From contig CM067354.1 in the NCBI GenBank assembly GCA_034190875.2, positions 51,687,705 through 51,751,704 of the forward strand: a stretch of 64,000 bases of DNA. Direction: 5' to 3'. The DNA comes from Urechis unicinctus. Its lineage: Eukaryota > Annelida > Polychaeta > Xenopneusta > Urechidae. The position numbers and the translations under genes are program-made. Position 1 is the stretch's first letter; each line of letters begins with the position of its first letter. Shown here piece after piece: positions 49,651 to 63,115 of this stretch. The notes beneath the pieces are model-generated. The model was given only the letters and a program-made list of their open reading frames with translations, was not told where the DNA came from and did not search any database.

Positions 49651-52600
49651 TATACAGTTGTGTTATTCATATTCTGCTTGGAATGCTGTGATCTATTACT
49701 GGTGAACAATGAGCACTTTTGATTAACAATAAAATGCAAACACAATCCTTTCCTGTAGCATGAACATAATCGCCCCACGAACTAGAACCTGCATCCGAGG
49801 TGAAATAATGGGGACGTTAAAGCGCCACATTAACTTCTGAAAAGGTCCAAGTATTTCACTGAACAACTAACTTAACCATTGACAACCCGGATGGACTGTT
49901 ACTGTTTTGTTCTAGCTGCAGCTGATGCTGCTGTGCTTGCGTCATTATATAACATATATATTCAAAAAATGCGAGCCGATTTTTTTAAGCCCTGTACCCA
50001 AAGTTTTGATTTTACTCATTAACTCCACAAATTTATCTACGTCATTTTCTACAGCAGTTGTCATCCGGAATGAATATAGATACAATTTAAAAGGTAAATT
50101 AGAAAATCAATAGACACAAAACTATATTGTTTTCGTAGACAAAGACAAGTTATTTATGGTATTAGCTGGTTTATTGCATAGATAGATACGTTTACGCTGG
50201 TTTTATAGCTATATTTACTAATGCACCTTATAAGGCACATAGGTATGGTTTGCTAAAAGTATGTGAGCTGCTTAGTAATTTATCACGCTAACGTGACATA
50301 CTTTATTTTATTGCTGCTTCATTTTGTACATTTCATTGCATTTGATGTTACACTAACACAACATCAAGCCTTTCTCCATTCATTATATCATTATAGCATG
50401 ATGCTTTAGATGCAAAAGGAAATGTAAACAGTGACAGAGAGCTTATTTTACAAAGCACAACGCAATCTAGGGGCAGATTATGATCACAATTACTTTTATA
50501 GCTCCATATTGATCACATTCGTTACGCGAAATAAAAAATGCTGAATATGTGCACAGCGTCATGCAAGGGAAACTATTTGTAAGTAGAAATAACTTTATCA
50601 CAGCTTCTAGCAACGTAATTTCACTACTAGAATTAAAAGCGATAGAACGTTCGTGGATTGTTCTACATACTCTTCATCACCATATAACCATAACATGATC
50701 CATTCAAACCAGTGCGTTATGTGGCTGGCTTTCAGCACATTTCCACACCATATATTGCAGTTATACACCGGCAATGTGTTAAGCTGCATGTGTTTATTCA
50801 GGTGTCCGCGGTTATTGCCACAAACAAAAGCGCAATGATGGCACTTACATCTTATCCACTAGTTGCACACGCAAGCCGATTAATGCTATATGTTTTACTT
50901 CCCTTCACAAAATAATATGGACCTCCAGGAGAGGTTATTTGCAGCGCAATTATCCGTCCAAACCTGTTGATAGCTGGATGTTGAACCATGACCTGAGCAC
51001 GCTAATTATGCTTATTACGGGTGCAGGTTTTGACACCATTGCACACAGAACAGCATACATAATTTAGAAAAAATTAGATATGTTTTTAATGTGCTTAGCT
51101 CTGACAACGCCTAAAACACATTTAATGCAGCACAAAACAATGGTTCCATTTGATCTTACATCGATTTCTTATTCATTAACTAATACTAAGTATAACAATT
51201 GTTGCTTGGATTGTCAGTGTCGATAGCTCGATGTCGCACATGGCTCCATAGGCTATTCACATTCACGGCAATGATCTGTCTTCACTCTGTATTGTTTACA
51301 GAAATCGACCCATGGTAATGAAAACTCCTACACATGGCATAAAATTGAGGAAGCTTTCTTCACATTATGATAAAACTGTCGCGTTAAATTTGCTAGTACT
51401 CTTCGCTACTGTCTGCTTCTAGGCACTACCCCAAAACATCGAGTACGTATTAAATGTTATATGCACTCTCGTAAGCCTCTTCCTGAAGAAGAGCATCACA
51501 AATAAGGCTTTATATAACCGAGGCGGGTTTGAACTAGACGTATACATTCAGACAAACCGCCCTGTGGTTCCATAAATAATACGCGTAGGATGGAGTATAT
51601 ACATAGTTAAATGCATGACATGGAAATGGGCTTATGGATGAGTTTTCGATTTACTTAACTTATATTTTTGCTGATGCCCTCAATGTCATCGTATTATTTG
51701 TCAAACATTACAACCCGATGTCAGTTTATTTGACCGCCCAGTTGAGATCTGCATTAGCGATTATTGTTGTTAAATCAAATTAATGGAACATATACGTGGG
51801 CGTCGAACATTGCTACACGATAGCTTGTACTCATGGAAGGAATAGTGCTTCAATTATCAGATAGCTCGCTCTGTTGTTCAACAGCTGAGCGCCGTACGTC
51901 AGACATGGCTTCACAAATATTGCCAACATTAGTTTCACATGTTCACGCATCGGTAGGTCCGTTACACAAGACCAATGGAAACACTAATTACCAAGGCAGA
52001 AATATGTCACATACCTTGTCGCAAGTTATGAGGGTCTATGCAGGCATATGTGGCAAACTTCATCGACGAGCTTTATCTAACGCACACAGTTAAACCAAAT
52101 AGATTCTAGGTCCTGTCAAGGAGATTGGAATCCTGGTTCTCTCACTTATGTTTCACTCAACTGCTACATATCAAATACGCTCACAAGTAATTTATTTGCA
52201 AGTTTGCTCAAACATGGGGCCTGTTTTTGACGGATGTAATGATTAATGGGGACCAATGACGTGCTCGGACTTGGTTATTGATCAAATCAAATGTTATCCT
52301 CCTCTGAAGTTAAATCTTCAACATTGAATAAGACATACCTCTGTGTGTTTTGTTTTACTATACGACGTCAGTTGCAATTAAGCACTGTTTTATCCTGGAG
52401 CTATTACGTTTTAGCTATTCAGCTTCTTAAGAGATACAATTTATAGCAACTGTTACACGAAAAGATGATTGAATATTAATTGTGTCCTGGTCGCTGCCTG
52501 TCCGCATGGCTTCCATACCTTCCATTAAAATTTTGACTCAATAAGTCCTTTTCAGAAGGGCTTACCTTTTTAACAAGTTAGACAAAGTGCATATTCTGAA

Positions 52601-55199
52601 ATCCATTTCTGTCCGAATATTCGTGATTCTGTAGATGTCAGTTAATATTCGTAAGTATTGCTGGACAAGAGAGAGATGTTCTCTTGTCGTCATTGTGGCC
52701 TATATCACGGACACATTAACCCTGGTATCAGCGCTTAGTTGGCTTATGAGAGAAGACAGTGAGGATGATAAATGGCGGTGTGTTATGTAAATGTTTTGTA
52801 AATCCAGGCTTTTTCACCTGCCTATTAAACCAATCTTAAGTAAAAACACACTCCAAGGCACTGCATAGCGGACTTACCAACGTTGGCTATTTCAAGACCG
52901 GCAGCTAAACTAAAGAGCTTCGGAAACAAACACTGACACAAACACTATACATTCATTCGTTTCTTGTTTCTGTGACTCAGTACGTGAAGGATAATATATT
53001 TCCAGAATAATGCCGCATCTAGAAACTGCAGTGACGTGTCATGTAACTATTAGTGTGATACATTTCAAGCTAACGAGGTCAAACGCAAACATGCTAGGAA
53101 AATTCTTCACGAATTTAACTGCAAGTGATGGTGGACACAATTAGCACTGTGACTACTGCATCGTGGCGACTTTGAAACTACAGCATCATAGCGTGTCTGT
53201 GACAACCGCATCGGGACCAGTCACAACAGTTTGTTTGTTTCGCCACTTCCCTAACCCATTATCATGTGAGTGAACTGGACCCAGTGAAAGACACATCTTA
53301 CACGTTCAGTGTGTCTTCGATTTTGTGGACATTTTCTTTTATCTATATTTTTAAACATCGTTTTGAGAAAGAAGAAAAACGTTTTCTTTGAAAGCGGATG
53401 TATGATCGTGTTAAAGGCACCGCTAGTTGCCTTTGGTCGTTTATATCTATGTATCAAGCATACCAATGTCATTGTAAACGACTTGGCTGTTGAGCTTTGC
53501 TCTCTGAAGCCGTGATTAATTGGTCATGGAAGACTCATTAGAAAACACAACGTGACACAAGCGTTACACGAGTAAGGTCTCAATACAAGACATAGCCTAT
53601 ATTGTAGCTAATCGGTCCCACTTCAAACACTCATATCTGCTCGACCAGACTGCTGTATAGTATAAACACGCTGCTTAACGATCCCGTTAGGTGTCATGGA
53701 ATTAAAGTGCATACTGTACTTTTTAAGACTGATTTGACTGATTGTTTAATGAATCATGAAAGTAGTCTCTATGGCTGGGCAATCATGCAGGCCTGCAAAC
53801 AGCGGTCGTCATAAAGCACAATAATCATAAAGAAACCCGCTTCAGTTGGAAATTAAGCAAGCAAGCAACCTGGATGACTGGATCAGAATGGTCTAGCCAA
53901 AACGCCCTAGATATTGAACATCTGTTAGGAATTTTAGTATATGGCTTAGGTAAAGAAAGATGACAATTATATAAGAAACCATATCAGATCAATCATAGAA
54001 TCACTGAATTATGTTACCTTTATCATATAGTAATCCATAGCATATTTGTGAATAACGGTTCTTTTAATATACCAAAAATAATAGCATAATAATACTCTAT
54101 GTGATCAAGTAGTAATCAAATGCCATGGAAATACTGTTTTTAACCTCGAAAGGGCCCCCTTGTTATAATTATGTATTCATGTATCTACGACAATCAAAGG
54201 GCTTACAAACACGAGTGATGCCAGCCAAGCAGAGACTACACATTTATCAGGTATTATGGAATCTTAGTCAGTGATGAATAGTACCCAATTTTAATACCAC
54301 AGAAGTCGTAACACTGCATTCTAGATAGAAGAGGCAATATTGATTGACAATATAATACACTTACAGTACTAACATCCCTTTGATATCAATGTTCACAGTA
54401 ATATAGTTGTTTATCATTCGTTTATTGTGTGTATTATTGTTAGTGTGAATATAACCCATTACTAATGTAAAACAGGACTGCTTGTCCCATCTTGCTAGAA
54501 AGTTTCTCAAGTAAAATGTTTTCATATCCATATGTTTCCGGATAATACATATGTTTGCCATATAACGACAATCATTTACCCTGCTTTGATGTTTATCTTT
54601 TAACTATGCAAGGTTCTCCAACAGTCTGCATAGCTCATCAAACTTTTTTCTCCTAGCCTTATTATTATAGTTCCTTAGATTCTGCAAACACCGGCTCTTT
54701 TATGGTGATCCCGTTTCTTCTTCGTTACGTCTTATACAGTTCAAATCCATCACCATAATAACTCAATAAATGGCAGAATTTCAGTTGTTTCCTTTTACCT
54801 GCACCTTGATGTTTTACGGCTCTACATTGATTGTGCCTCTCTCTCAACATGCCGAATCCCGAAACTGTGCTATGTCACAGCTTCGGTTGTGCCGATGAGC
54901 TATATATATATATCGCTCACAATTACATTGTAATTAATCGAGTTATATCATTAGCAATCGTGCCAAGAGATACTTCAGGCTGCACCAATTACTTCCTTTC
55001 TAACAAGTAACGTACCGAGAGTAGATACATGGATATATATTTAACCCATCAACAATTGTACAATGGAGCATGGAAAATCACATCATTGATTATTACCGTC
55101 CATGTCCTGTTTGTTTTGGGGCGGAAAGAATGGAGTCATGTGTCATAGAGAACAAGTTTGAAATAGAATTGGAGGAACCATATGAATAGCTCTTGTATG
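49651..55199. other. Spacer of inverted repeat, central part
   Basis: About 5.5 kb without a supported feature. Frames at 50,607-50,915, 51,833-52,093 (86 codons), 53,251-53,515 and 54,361-54,561 have no recognised domain, and several overlap each other on opposite strands. Confidence 0.5.
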
Positions 55200-55885
55200 T
55201 GGTGGTTTTTGATCGTTGTGTTAGATGGAAACAAAAGAACAATTCTCTTGGGGCGTTGTGATCACCAGTAAGATGGCAACGTGAGAATAAAATAGCGGAA
55301 TACTTGCTCATTGAACACGGGTGAGAGTTTCGATCATATAAGATTGTGTCTGTCTCTCGGCGGAATCATTGTTTATCTCATAGAATATATTCAGGTTGCA
55401 GATAAATTTGAATTATCAAAGCACATTCGTTGAATGATCATAAAGGGTGTGTGCGATCGGTGTAATGTATTGCTATAAACCATTCATGAGCCCTGAGAAC
55501 GCCATATTTGACGCGGGAACGGGCCTACATTGGTCGGGGTTTGATATTGTTTCACTTGATATTGTAATTAGTCTCACATAAAATGTAATGGACTATTTGA
55601 ACCCATTGAGTTTGTAATAGATAAATATTATATGAGTACCTCTGCAAATAGTGGACTTGTGAACCAACTCTGCTTTGCGACATCCTGATGTTAACGGGCT
55701 CGAAAGACGTAGAGTGTAATGTCAAGGCCGAATAAGATGACAAGTAGTAATAAGTGAATTAATATGACGTACAAGAATAATAATTGCAGGAATATATTTA
55801 TTGGCCACGATGAATATTTTTATGTTTGGTTGATTAATCTTCATAGATGATAAACATCACTGTTCTAGATATATATCAACAATGT
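55200..55885. repeat. Dispersed direct repeat R, copy 2
   Basis: Partner of 49,005-49,650. The minus frame 55,552-55,743 is open for 63 codons; the corresponding frame at the first copy carries stops, so coding potential is doubtful. Confidence 0.9.
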
Positions 55886-56404
55886 TAAAAGTCTCACAAC
55901 ATATCAAAACCCAGTACTGATGACCAATGAGCATTGTTGATTCCGACATTATATAGAGATAAGCAACATGAATCATATTGTAACCAATTACTCCGCCCGT
56001 CATTCACGTCAGTATAGGTGTGTTATTTTTGCTAAGCCATGAATCACGAGGTCAGTCATACAGCACTATCTTACACGGTTAGTTGTGGCTTCGTGTGCAA
56101 AGTGTCATAAATTCCTCCTGAACGTCCTACGTGACCCGTGCATTTAACATAACAAGGGATTCAACCATGTTACCATCGGCATTACCACTTTAACGTGCAT
56201 CGTGCTGATCGCCCTTGAGATTGCTTGTTCTTGTATCGTTATAGACGATGGCGCATCTTCCAAATAATCTGTCAAAAACATTTTCTTGATGTTAAAAGCC
56301 TTGGCTGTATTCCTTTCTGGACATTTTGAGCACTGAATCATGAATAATATATAAACTGTAGGCTGCAAACTGTCACAGATCAGGTATAATAATACGTATG
56401 TGCA
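55886..56404. other. Spacer of inverted repeat, right edge
   Basis: No supported feature. A minus frame at 56,144-56,368 is unrecognised. Confidence 0.5.
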
Positions 56405-56449
56405 AATGAACTACGCAAACGCCATAAAATAGTCGGGGGTGCCCAACGG

Positions 56450-57380
56450 ACTACAAATTTATTATTATTGTATATCGTACTAGGCTTTTAGTAAGTGCGG
56501 TTTGTTTTCACAGACAGTTTTTTTAATTTGTGCTGGAATGTATGGTTAAGTGGAAAAAATTATAAGCGGTAGCTAAGTACAATTGTCATACTTTGCGAGT
56601 ATAGTTGTTGTATTATTAAGTAAATATTGTAAAATATGGAACCGACTCTCATATATACATTTCTCGACCATTACATGTCGTGCTTGGTTGGTGACTGCCA
56701 TGTCTGTAACAGCTCTATATTACCAATACATGCCTAGCATGGGAACTGAGTGATTGCATTGTGTACTTGTTAGCATAATTCTCCTTTCAAATTAATGCCT
56801 ATTACACCTAATTGCAACGACAGGCATAATAAATATATATTATTTCCCTGCATTAACAGTACAACTGATTCATAAAGCATCGCAATATCATATTTTGAGT
56901 GGTCTATTCGACTTGATCTCTAATATATATTGGTAGTACAATTGTCCAAAAGTCCTTGGTTATAATCATGGAACGTGTCGATCGTATCGCTGTAAAATGC
57001 TGCTCTTCATTGAGTGGTCGTAAAGCAAGCTACATAGCTACGTTCTTATAATCTATACCTTAAACAGGGTATTTAAATATATACATATAACAGTATTTTG
57101 TCGGTTTTGTGTTCTCATGGCGAATGTAATTGCTAGGAGTGGCCATATAGTTTAGTTGTCCATGTTAGCAATTACTATGCCTTTCAGATCGATAACATCA
57201 GGTCATGCCCAAATGTCCACCAATATGTGGAGATACTAACCTGCTGCTCGTGTATTGCAGGTTCAATGTATTCGAATAGTCCCTGTAAAGTATATACTTT
57301 TGTATTATGTGAGATGTGTTTAAAGAAATGCAACGTTAAGTGGCACATTATGAAGCCCCAATCGACGTAACTCCCGCTCT
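56450..57380. other. Right-arm-specific segment
   Basis: The left arm has only about 30 bp between the flanking matched blocks, so this is an insertion here or a deletion there. The minus frame at 57,184-57,390 is unrecognised. Confidence 0.5.
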
Positions 57381-57551
57381 CAAGTTTCATGAATGGTGAA
57401 TAGCATTATTCTCACAAACCCTCACCAATCAGCGAATGAATGTGATTTGATTATTCAAATATAACTGCAATGGGAATGTAGTCAATGTGATAACTAATGG
57501 TCCAGTTGATTGTCGAGCGCAATTTTATCAAATGAAAGCAATTATCCATGT

Positions 57552-57810
57552 TTATTTAGCAGGTATTCCACTATAACTGCTCACGGCATTTTGTCTAAAC
57601 AAAACAAAAGTGACGCATTGTAATATATCACTGACAATGAATATAAAAGTGACTATAATTAACCGAATGATTAATGCTGAACACGTCGCGCTGTAAAATT
57701 TTTCCCAGCTCACACATGAATTAAACCAGTGATACATTATGCTGCAGGTGCGGTACTTGGCAGGCTGGCAGCTATCGGCTTTAACGATGACAGAATGACA
57801 AAACATATCA
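57552..57810 (-). pseudogene. KYRTC repeat, copy 3, longest open version
   Basis: Minus frame of 84 codons reading KYRTCSIMYHWFNSC, VSWEKFYSATCSALI and then a hydrophobic stretch LIIVTFIFIVSDIL, which could be a membrane segment, ending in SYSGIPAK. In the plus-strand copies at 41.6 and 47.1 kb the equivalent of VSW is a stop (TGA for TGG). The frame is therefore longest here and may be nearest the ancestral state. No family is recognised. Confidence 0.5.
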
Positions 57811-59510
57811 TGATCTAGACCTTATTAAGCGGACACACGAAGAACCGGTGCTTATGCAACCTCGTACAGTCACCGCAATAATTATTGTTGATCTTCAACT
57901 TGTGTTGCTTCTTGTGATCCACCCATTTGTAAGAATATGATTTGATGCAAGAATGATGATGCATGTATTGGATAAGTGAAGGGCCGGCTTTAAGAATACA
58001 GCATGTGCCATATTCGATCTGAATAAAGCGATCACAACAAGGAGCGCAAATGAAGACGTCCGTTGCTGTGAATAAAAAAGCTTAAAAAGGGTAACAAGTT
58101 AGCCTACGCTATACGTCAAATTATGCCCGATGGAGGAAGTCATGATATAAGGATAAAATGTCAGCCTTGCGCGGTAGATAAAAATGACCTGCTGCTGCTG
58201 CGAATAAAACTTACCGGCCAGCATAAAAACCTTCACATCCAGCTCTAATTTATTGTCATCATGTTCAAACTTAGTATGGCAGTCGCTGTAGATGTGTTTC
58301 TGATGAGAAAGATTGTTTGGGAATTTCTTGTTGGATGGACGATATACAGCAGTCCTGTTTCGCCCGGTACCTTAAGATTGGAGCACCATCGAATGAGAGT
58401 TATTATGAAGAAAAAAAATATTTTTTGTCTTTCTACTCTACTTCACTGAGTCAATAATTAGACGCAACCGAATTAGTCTACTGACGCAAAGAATTATTGT
58501 TGTAAACTTGATAAACAATCCGAATACGTGGTAACGGTATGATTTATGTAATCAAACTCAGATCATGTATTTGCCGTATACACAATACATTAACACGGGA
58601 ATATACATTTTTCGAAATTAATAGGCAGTATGGAAATATATTAGGTTGTGAAAACGAAGTGAAACGCAACAGTGCAGTTATTACGATGCTTTATATTGTT
58701 AAACATAAGAAATAACTTATTTGATTGATACATTACATAGTTAATCTCCTTACTATGAGTGACATATGTAAGGTTCACTGAAACAGTTGTAATCTTACAG
58801 CTCTGTGATTGCAAGGTAAACATGTTATGAATTCAGTCATTATACCGATAAAAAGTATACGCTTAGCGATATTAATCAGTCAAGGGAAATGTATGTAGTG
58901 ACAGATCCACTGATATATTTTGCTGATGATGCTACGACAGCTCACGTACGAGCGTACATGCAGTCAAAGTAATTAATTGTAACTGTATCTATAACCTGCA
59001 TCCGTGGGTCTGCAGCATATACACCATAATGTAACAGACAAGATTGACAAATCAATTATGAAAGATTGTTAGCAACATATAATCATATATCAGTAAACAG
59101 AATATCCTGTCGTAGAAATACCCTATAAACAATGGTTTGTTTCAGCCTCCGTAAATGATTTTTTCTAACAACAATGCAATATTTCGTTGCAAGAAGAAGG
59201 CCCCCCTTGAACGAAAGGTATGTTTCGAGGGAGATTACGTGATAAGCTAATTTCATGTTAACCAGTACTATAATGTGTCTCCATAACAAACCACCCGTAC
59301 AATGTCTTTACATATGGTCATACAAGTATTCTCTAACAGGCTTGTACTACGGCGTCAGCCATTATAATATACAAATTAATTATTGACTATTTCCTATAAT
59401 AACGTCTACCTTCAATTACATCATACATAACAGTTTGTATCACCCCTCGCAATGTGAATAAACAAGCCCAGCATCAAATGATTACAATTATCAAACAACC
59501 TTTGCCAGTT
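57811..59510. repeat. Inverted-repeat segment, right
   Basis: Matches in patches to 44,700-47,110 inverted, as listed for the left arm. The plus frame 58,261-58,449 has no recognised domain. Stretches between matched patches (58,260-58,440 and 58,600-58,890) have no clear counterpart. Confidence 0.65.
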
Positions 59511-59517
59511 CATTTAT

Positions 59518-59641
59518 ATGTCTGCTGAGGAAGCCTCACAACGTGAGGAGCGGATTAAAGCTATTTCTGTTCCTCGGTTAAAACGCTGCGATGAATCGAG
59601 TTATGCAAAACTGTTGGAGAAGAAAATCAGAGGGACATAGG
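59518..59641 (+). pseudogene. SAEEAS frame, right copy
   Basis: Starts at an ATG at 59,518 and runs about 40 codons to a TAG: MSAEEASQREERIKAISVPR, then an LLEKKIRGT ending. It matches the minus-strand frame at 44,380-44,560. The region is basic and acidic with likely helix. No family is recognised; a fragment of a larger retroelement protein is possible. Confidence 0.5.
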
Positions 59642-59959
59642 ATGAAAATTGTCTTGATATATCGGTTTGTTTTGTGTTTGAAAGGCAGTGTATTTTGTCA
59701 TACCATAATGACGGATTAACGCACAAGATAGACAGGCAAACGTCAGTTTATAGTTCCAAGTTACGATGATTTATTGACGCGCTCTAAATAGGACAGGAAT
59801 ACATAGCATGCTCAACGCATATCTATTCGCGGGATAATATTAAATGAGGCAATTTGCACCTGCATATGTGGTCATTGCAATATTCTTAGCTTTTACACTA
59901 CTTAATCAAACCATGTAGGAGTAATGGAATTAGCCTAAATGTGCATAGCCCTCATTACG

Positions 59960-60490
59960 TCCATTCATGTACAATTATTTACTGTGATGGTCACCAAAAA
60001 CATTATGGTGAGGGTAGCCACAGCAAAATGACAGTTAGGTCTATAAAATCATCAATTCGTCATTCAGACTGTTCATTTGCCCGACCTATATGTAGAACAT
60101 TTTGGTATATAAAAGTGCATTTGCTAATCATTTCTCGAGTCTGATTCGTTATAAGTTAAATGACTGGTCTTTGGTCCTCACTCAGGAGCAAAGTTTGCTG
60201 TCGTCTGCTTAATGTTTGAACATAAAACGTGCATTTTGTACTAGCGATTGTTTTGGTATGATGATAACGCACCCAGTTATTTCTACGATGTACAATTGTT
60301 GTGCTCTGAATGAAGAATTCCAAAGCAATTATTTTTGAGATGTACCCCGCAGGTCCTATATACCTTTTACTTTAACTCATAATGTATTGTACTCCTGTAG
60401 GTTTATATGCACATTATGGCTGTTGCATAGAATACAAACTCGTCGGGACAGGTTGACACCTCGTTAGTGGATGTGTCTCCACTTAGTCGA
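59960..60490 (-). pseudogene. Degenerate LINE RT twin, right arm
   Basis: Inverted partner of 43,447-44,050. The YADD box of the left arm is CPDE here, followed by FVFYATA. The segment encoding IDDSTLE to KSFKS in the left arm (about 43,851-43,970) is missing here: the sequence jumps from GATGATT to AGACCTAACTGT. This is the more decayed copy. A plus frame at 59,941-60,144 is antisense to it and not called. Confidence 0.65.
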
Positions 60491-60639
60491 GAACACTTCA
60501 AGTTAAATCAATTAGTCGCCATTTGCATGATATGTTCGTGGCACAATTTGCATTCTGCGCCTGTTTGCTCCGAAATGGACGATTTGTGTTGCATTACAGG
60601 ATAACAATGGTATACCTTATGCATGGGCTCTCAAATAAT

Positions 60640-61440
60640 ACATCATGTGTGTAAATACGATTAGAAAATTGAAATCGGGTTATCATTCAGACATGCATCT
60701 GAATGTAAGCATGAACGAATAAGCCACCTCCATCTTCATGCCAAGCTGTTCGAAGACAAAGGCGCGGCCTTCAAGAAGCAAGTCAAGCATGCAAGGAAGG
60801 TTTTAGGTGCCAACTGATGGGAGCACTATATAGAATACCTTAGTATTGGGTTACGTAACAATTGAACTTGGATGTTTGTTTGCGGGTACACTTACACCAT
60901 TGGGTCTTTTTGATTCACACATTCAACCAATCGTGTTAGAGTTCTTGAGAGCCCAAAACAAGACATATTGTATTTCGATACGACCAATCACAGACCAGCT
61001 AACATACCAATTGCAAGTTTGGGTACAAGATGACAGCACATTATCTTCAATATATCGGTAATCAACGTTAATCCAAGCGTTACACTTTAACCCTGACGTT
61101 AATTGAACTCGTAACTTTCCTATTGAAGTCAAACTCGAATGTTAGCTGCAGGGCATTGCAAGAATTTGTTGGAAGTGGTCTTAGACGTTTCAGTTTCCCA
61201 TGTTTCAAATTCAGTTAAACATCAATGGGTCGCATTTTAGAGATTATCAAGAGAATTTCCGGTAACAATGAGTAACTCAATTTGTTTTTTGGCAAGGCTG
61301 TGTATGAATGACAGTATATTCGTTTATGGTTATAGCTAACGTCAGAAATATCTTGTTATGATTTACTGAGGCACTCATTTTGATATGATTTGATTGTGAT
61401 TGCAAATATTAATATTGCTAATATCTATATGCATTTAGAC
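60640..61440. repeat. Inverted-repeat block, right (protease-like and HASE frames)
   Basis: Reverse complement of 42,575-43,320. Shared strings include GAAATCGGGTTATCATTCAGA, CATGAACGAATAAGCCACC, TAGAATACCT, CTTGAGAGCCCAAAACAAGAC, CAATGAGTAACTCAATTT, AAGGCTGTGTATGAATGACAGTAT, TATAGCTAACGTCAGAAATAT and TATATGCATTTAG. Similarity ends sharply at about 61,437. Confidence 0.8.
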
Positions 61441-61674
61441 AAAGGCACAGCAGCCACAAAAAGCTTTTTATCTCCGGTTTATTTGAATTTCATGCGTGAT
61501 AGTGATTATTCTAACACTTTTATTTATTTGGATAAAAAAATAAATACAAGGAATACTTATCATGAGGTATTGACAAGATATGAATCTACATGTCAGACAC
61601 GAAAACAAATGATGTGTCCAGACAGTGCTAAGGCTTTGCCGGAACTTTTGTGTTACTTATCAATTACAGGCTAA
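61390..61674 (+). pseudogene. Unrecognised 94-codon frame at arm breakpoint
   Basis: The first 16 codons lie in inverted-repeat sequence; the rest (reading DKGTAATKSFLSP, FIYLDKKINTRNTYHEVL, CQTRKQMMC) lies in sequence absent from the left arm. The later part is low in stops and charged, so it could be a fragment of an inserted gene or element, but no family is recognised. Its start may be an artefact of fusion across the breakpoint. Confidence 0.3.
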
Positions 61675-62800
61675 ATGGAGTCATATAGAGCTTAAGCGTC
61701 GCATGATTCTTATTATACGCGAATGGTGTATAAAGAATCACAATGATTACTGTACAATGTGGCGCTCTCGATAATCAAGATCGCTGAATAGACAAGATAT
61801 CATCAATCATTGATTATATGTAATTCAAACATTTAATTTTAACTGCAATACGAATATAGGCAATGTGACATATTGGCTGCATTGAAGTTCAACAAAAGCG
61901 GTTCGTCAATAGAAATATATCTTGCGTATTTAACTAAATATACACCTTTGAAAATTATTCTCAAATGAATATATTGCGAAGAATAGTTATTAATGACGTT
62001 TGTCTCCACATTTAATGCGCACCCATAGCTGAACGTCATAATCAGATTTACCCACAATTATACTTGACAATTCGCTGATGGATGTGTCTCCAAAGCGTCA
62101 TTAACACTTTGCAATTCTTGGCACGTTGACAATTCATGTACAAAACTGATTCGCATTCGTTGATTTCATGGTCATAAGTAACAGGAACAAGGTATATGGT
62201 CAGTATATGATGAGCAGCACAATGATCAGCACATACAAATAGTGTATACAAATTGCTGATGCGTCATATTCATGGATGATGATGAAATTTACAACATGAC
62301 ATATAAGATTTGTATTTTTACAGAATTTGTTTGCCAAAGTGACGTATTCTACTCGGTCATATAAATCAGTATTTCAGCCAAAGAGTGGTACATTCTTATT
62401 AATATTCAAATGAGCAGTAACAACCGACAGCTAGGTGCACTTATGATAATATGCAATATAACTCGCCTGATAGGCAAATATTTTGTCATCATCTCAACAG
62501 AATGAATTGCCTGTCAAGCGTAAATGGTAACAACAGATATACTATTTGAGCGTACATACGAAGAATGCATATTATATCAATACTATAATATTCACTGATG
62601 ACGTAGATGTGTTCTACAAGAAAATTACAGTTATCAGAATACTGTTGAAACTCCGAAGAGGACTTATCTAAAGTTAGACGAAGTGATCAAAAATAGTATA
62701 AGACAGCTTTTAAGTATGTTTATGGTTTTTCTACTACAAATATAAAACGTTCATTAACGTATATCTGCGTCTATGGCAGACATCAGCATTATTCTTCATA
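61675..62800. other. Right-arm segment, mostly unmatched
   Basis: Short inverted matches only: 61,735-61,790 to 41,800-41,850; 61,900-61,975 to 38,690-38,790; 62,065-62,105 to 40,793-40,835. The minus frames 61,839-62,057 and 62,048-62,251 are unrecognised. Confidence 0.5.
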
Positions 62801-63115
62801 AATATCATAGACGCAATCCTTATACTTACTTATTCAGGCATTTGTAACGATCTCCCACCTTTGCGTGTTACATTGAGTGAACATGGTACCAGATAAGATC
62901 TTCAGCCAGCATGACAGTCCCTTCTTGCTAACAAGCGGCCAATACAAAATATTCAACTCCTCACCTGTATTTATACAACAGACAATTGAATGTAATAAAT
63001 GATAGTCCAACAGACATGGTATCGAGTTAAGCTTACACCGCAATAAAGAACACCAGTCTCAGATTTTTAAGCATAATTTGAGGCATTTCATATAACTATC
63101 TCCAAACATAGGGTG
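62800..63115. repeat. Inverted-repeat block, right
   Basis: Reverse complement of 38,210-38,500: CCTTTGCGTGTTACATTGAGTGAAC, ATTTATACAACAGACAATT, CCAACAGAC, AAGCTTACACCGCAAT, ATTTGAGGCATTTCATATAA. Confidence 0.75.

Noticed and set aside
51833-52093. 86-codon frame in the spacer
   Set aside because: No domain and no copy elsewhere; consistent with chance.
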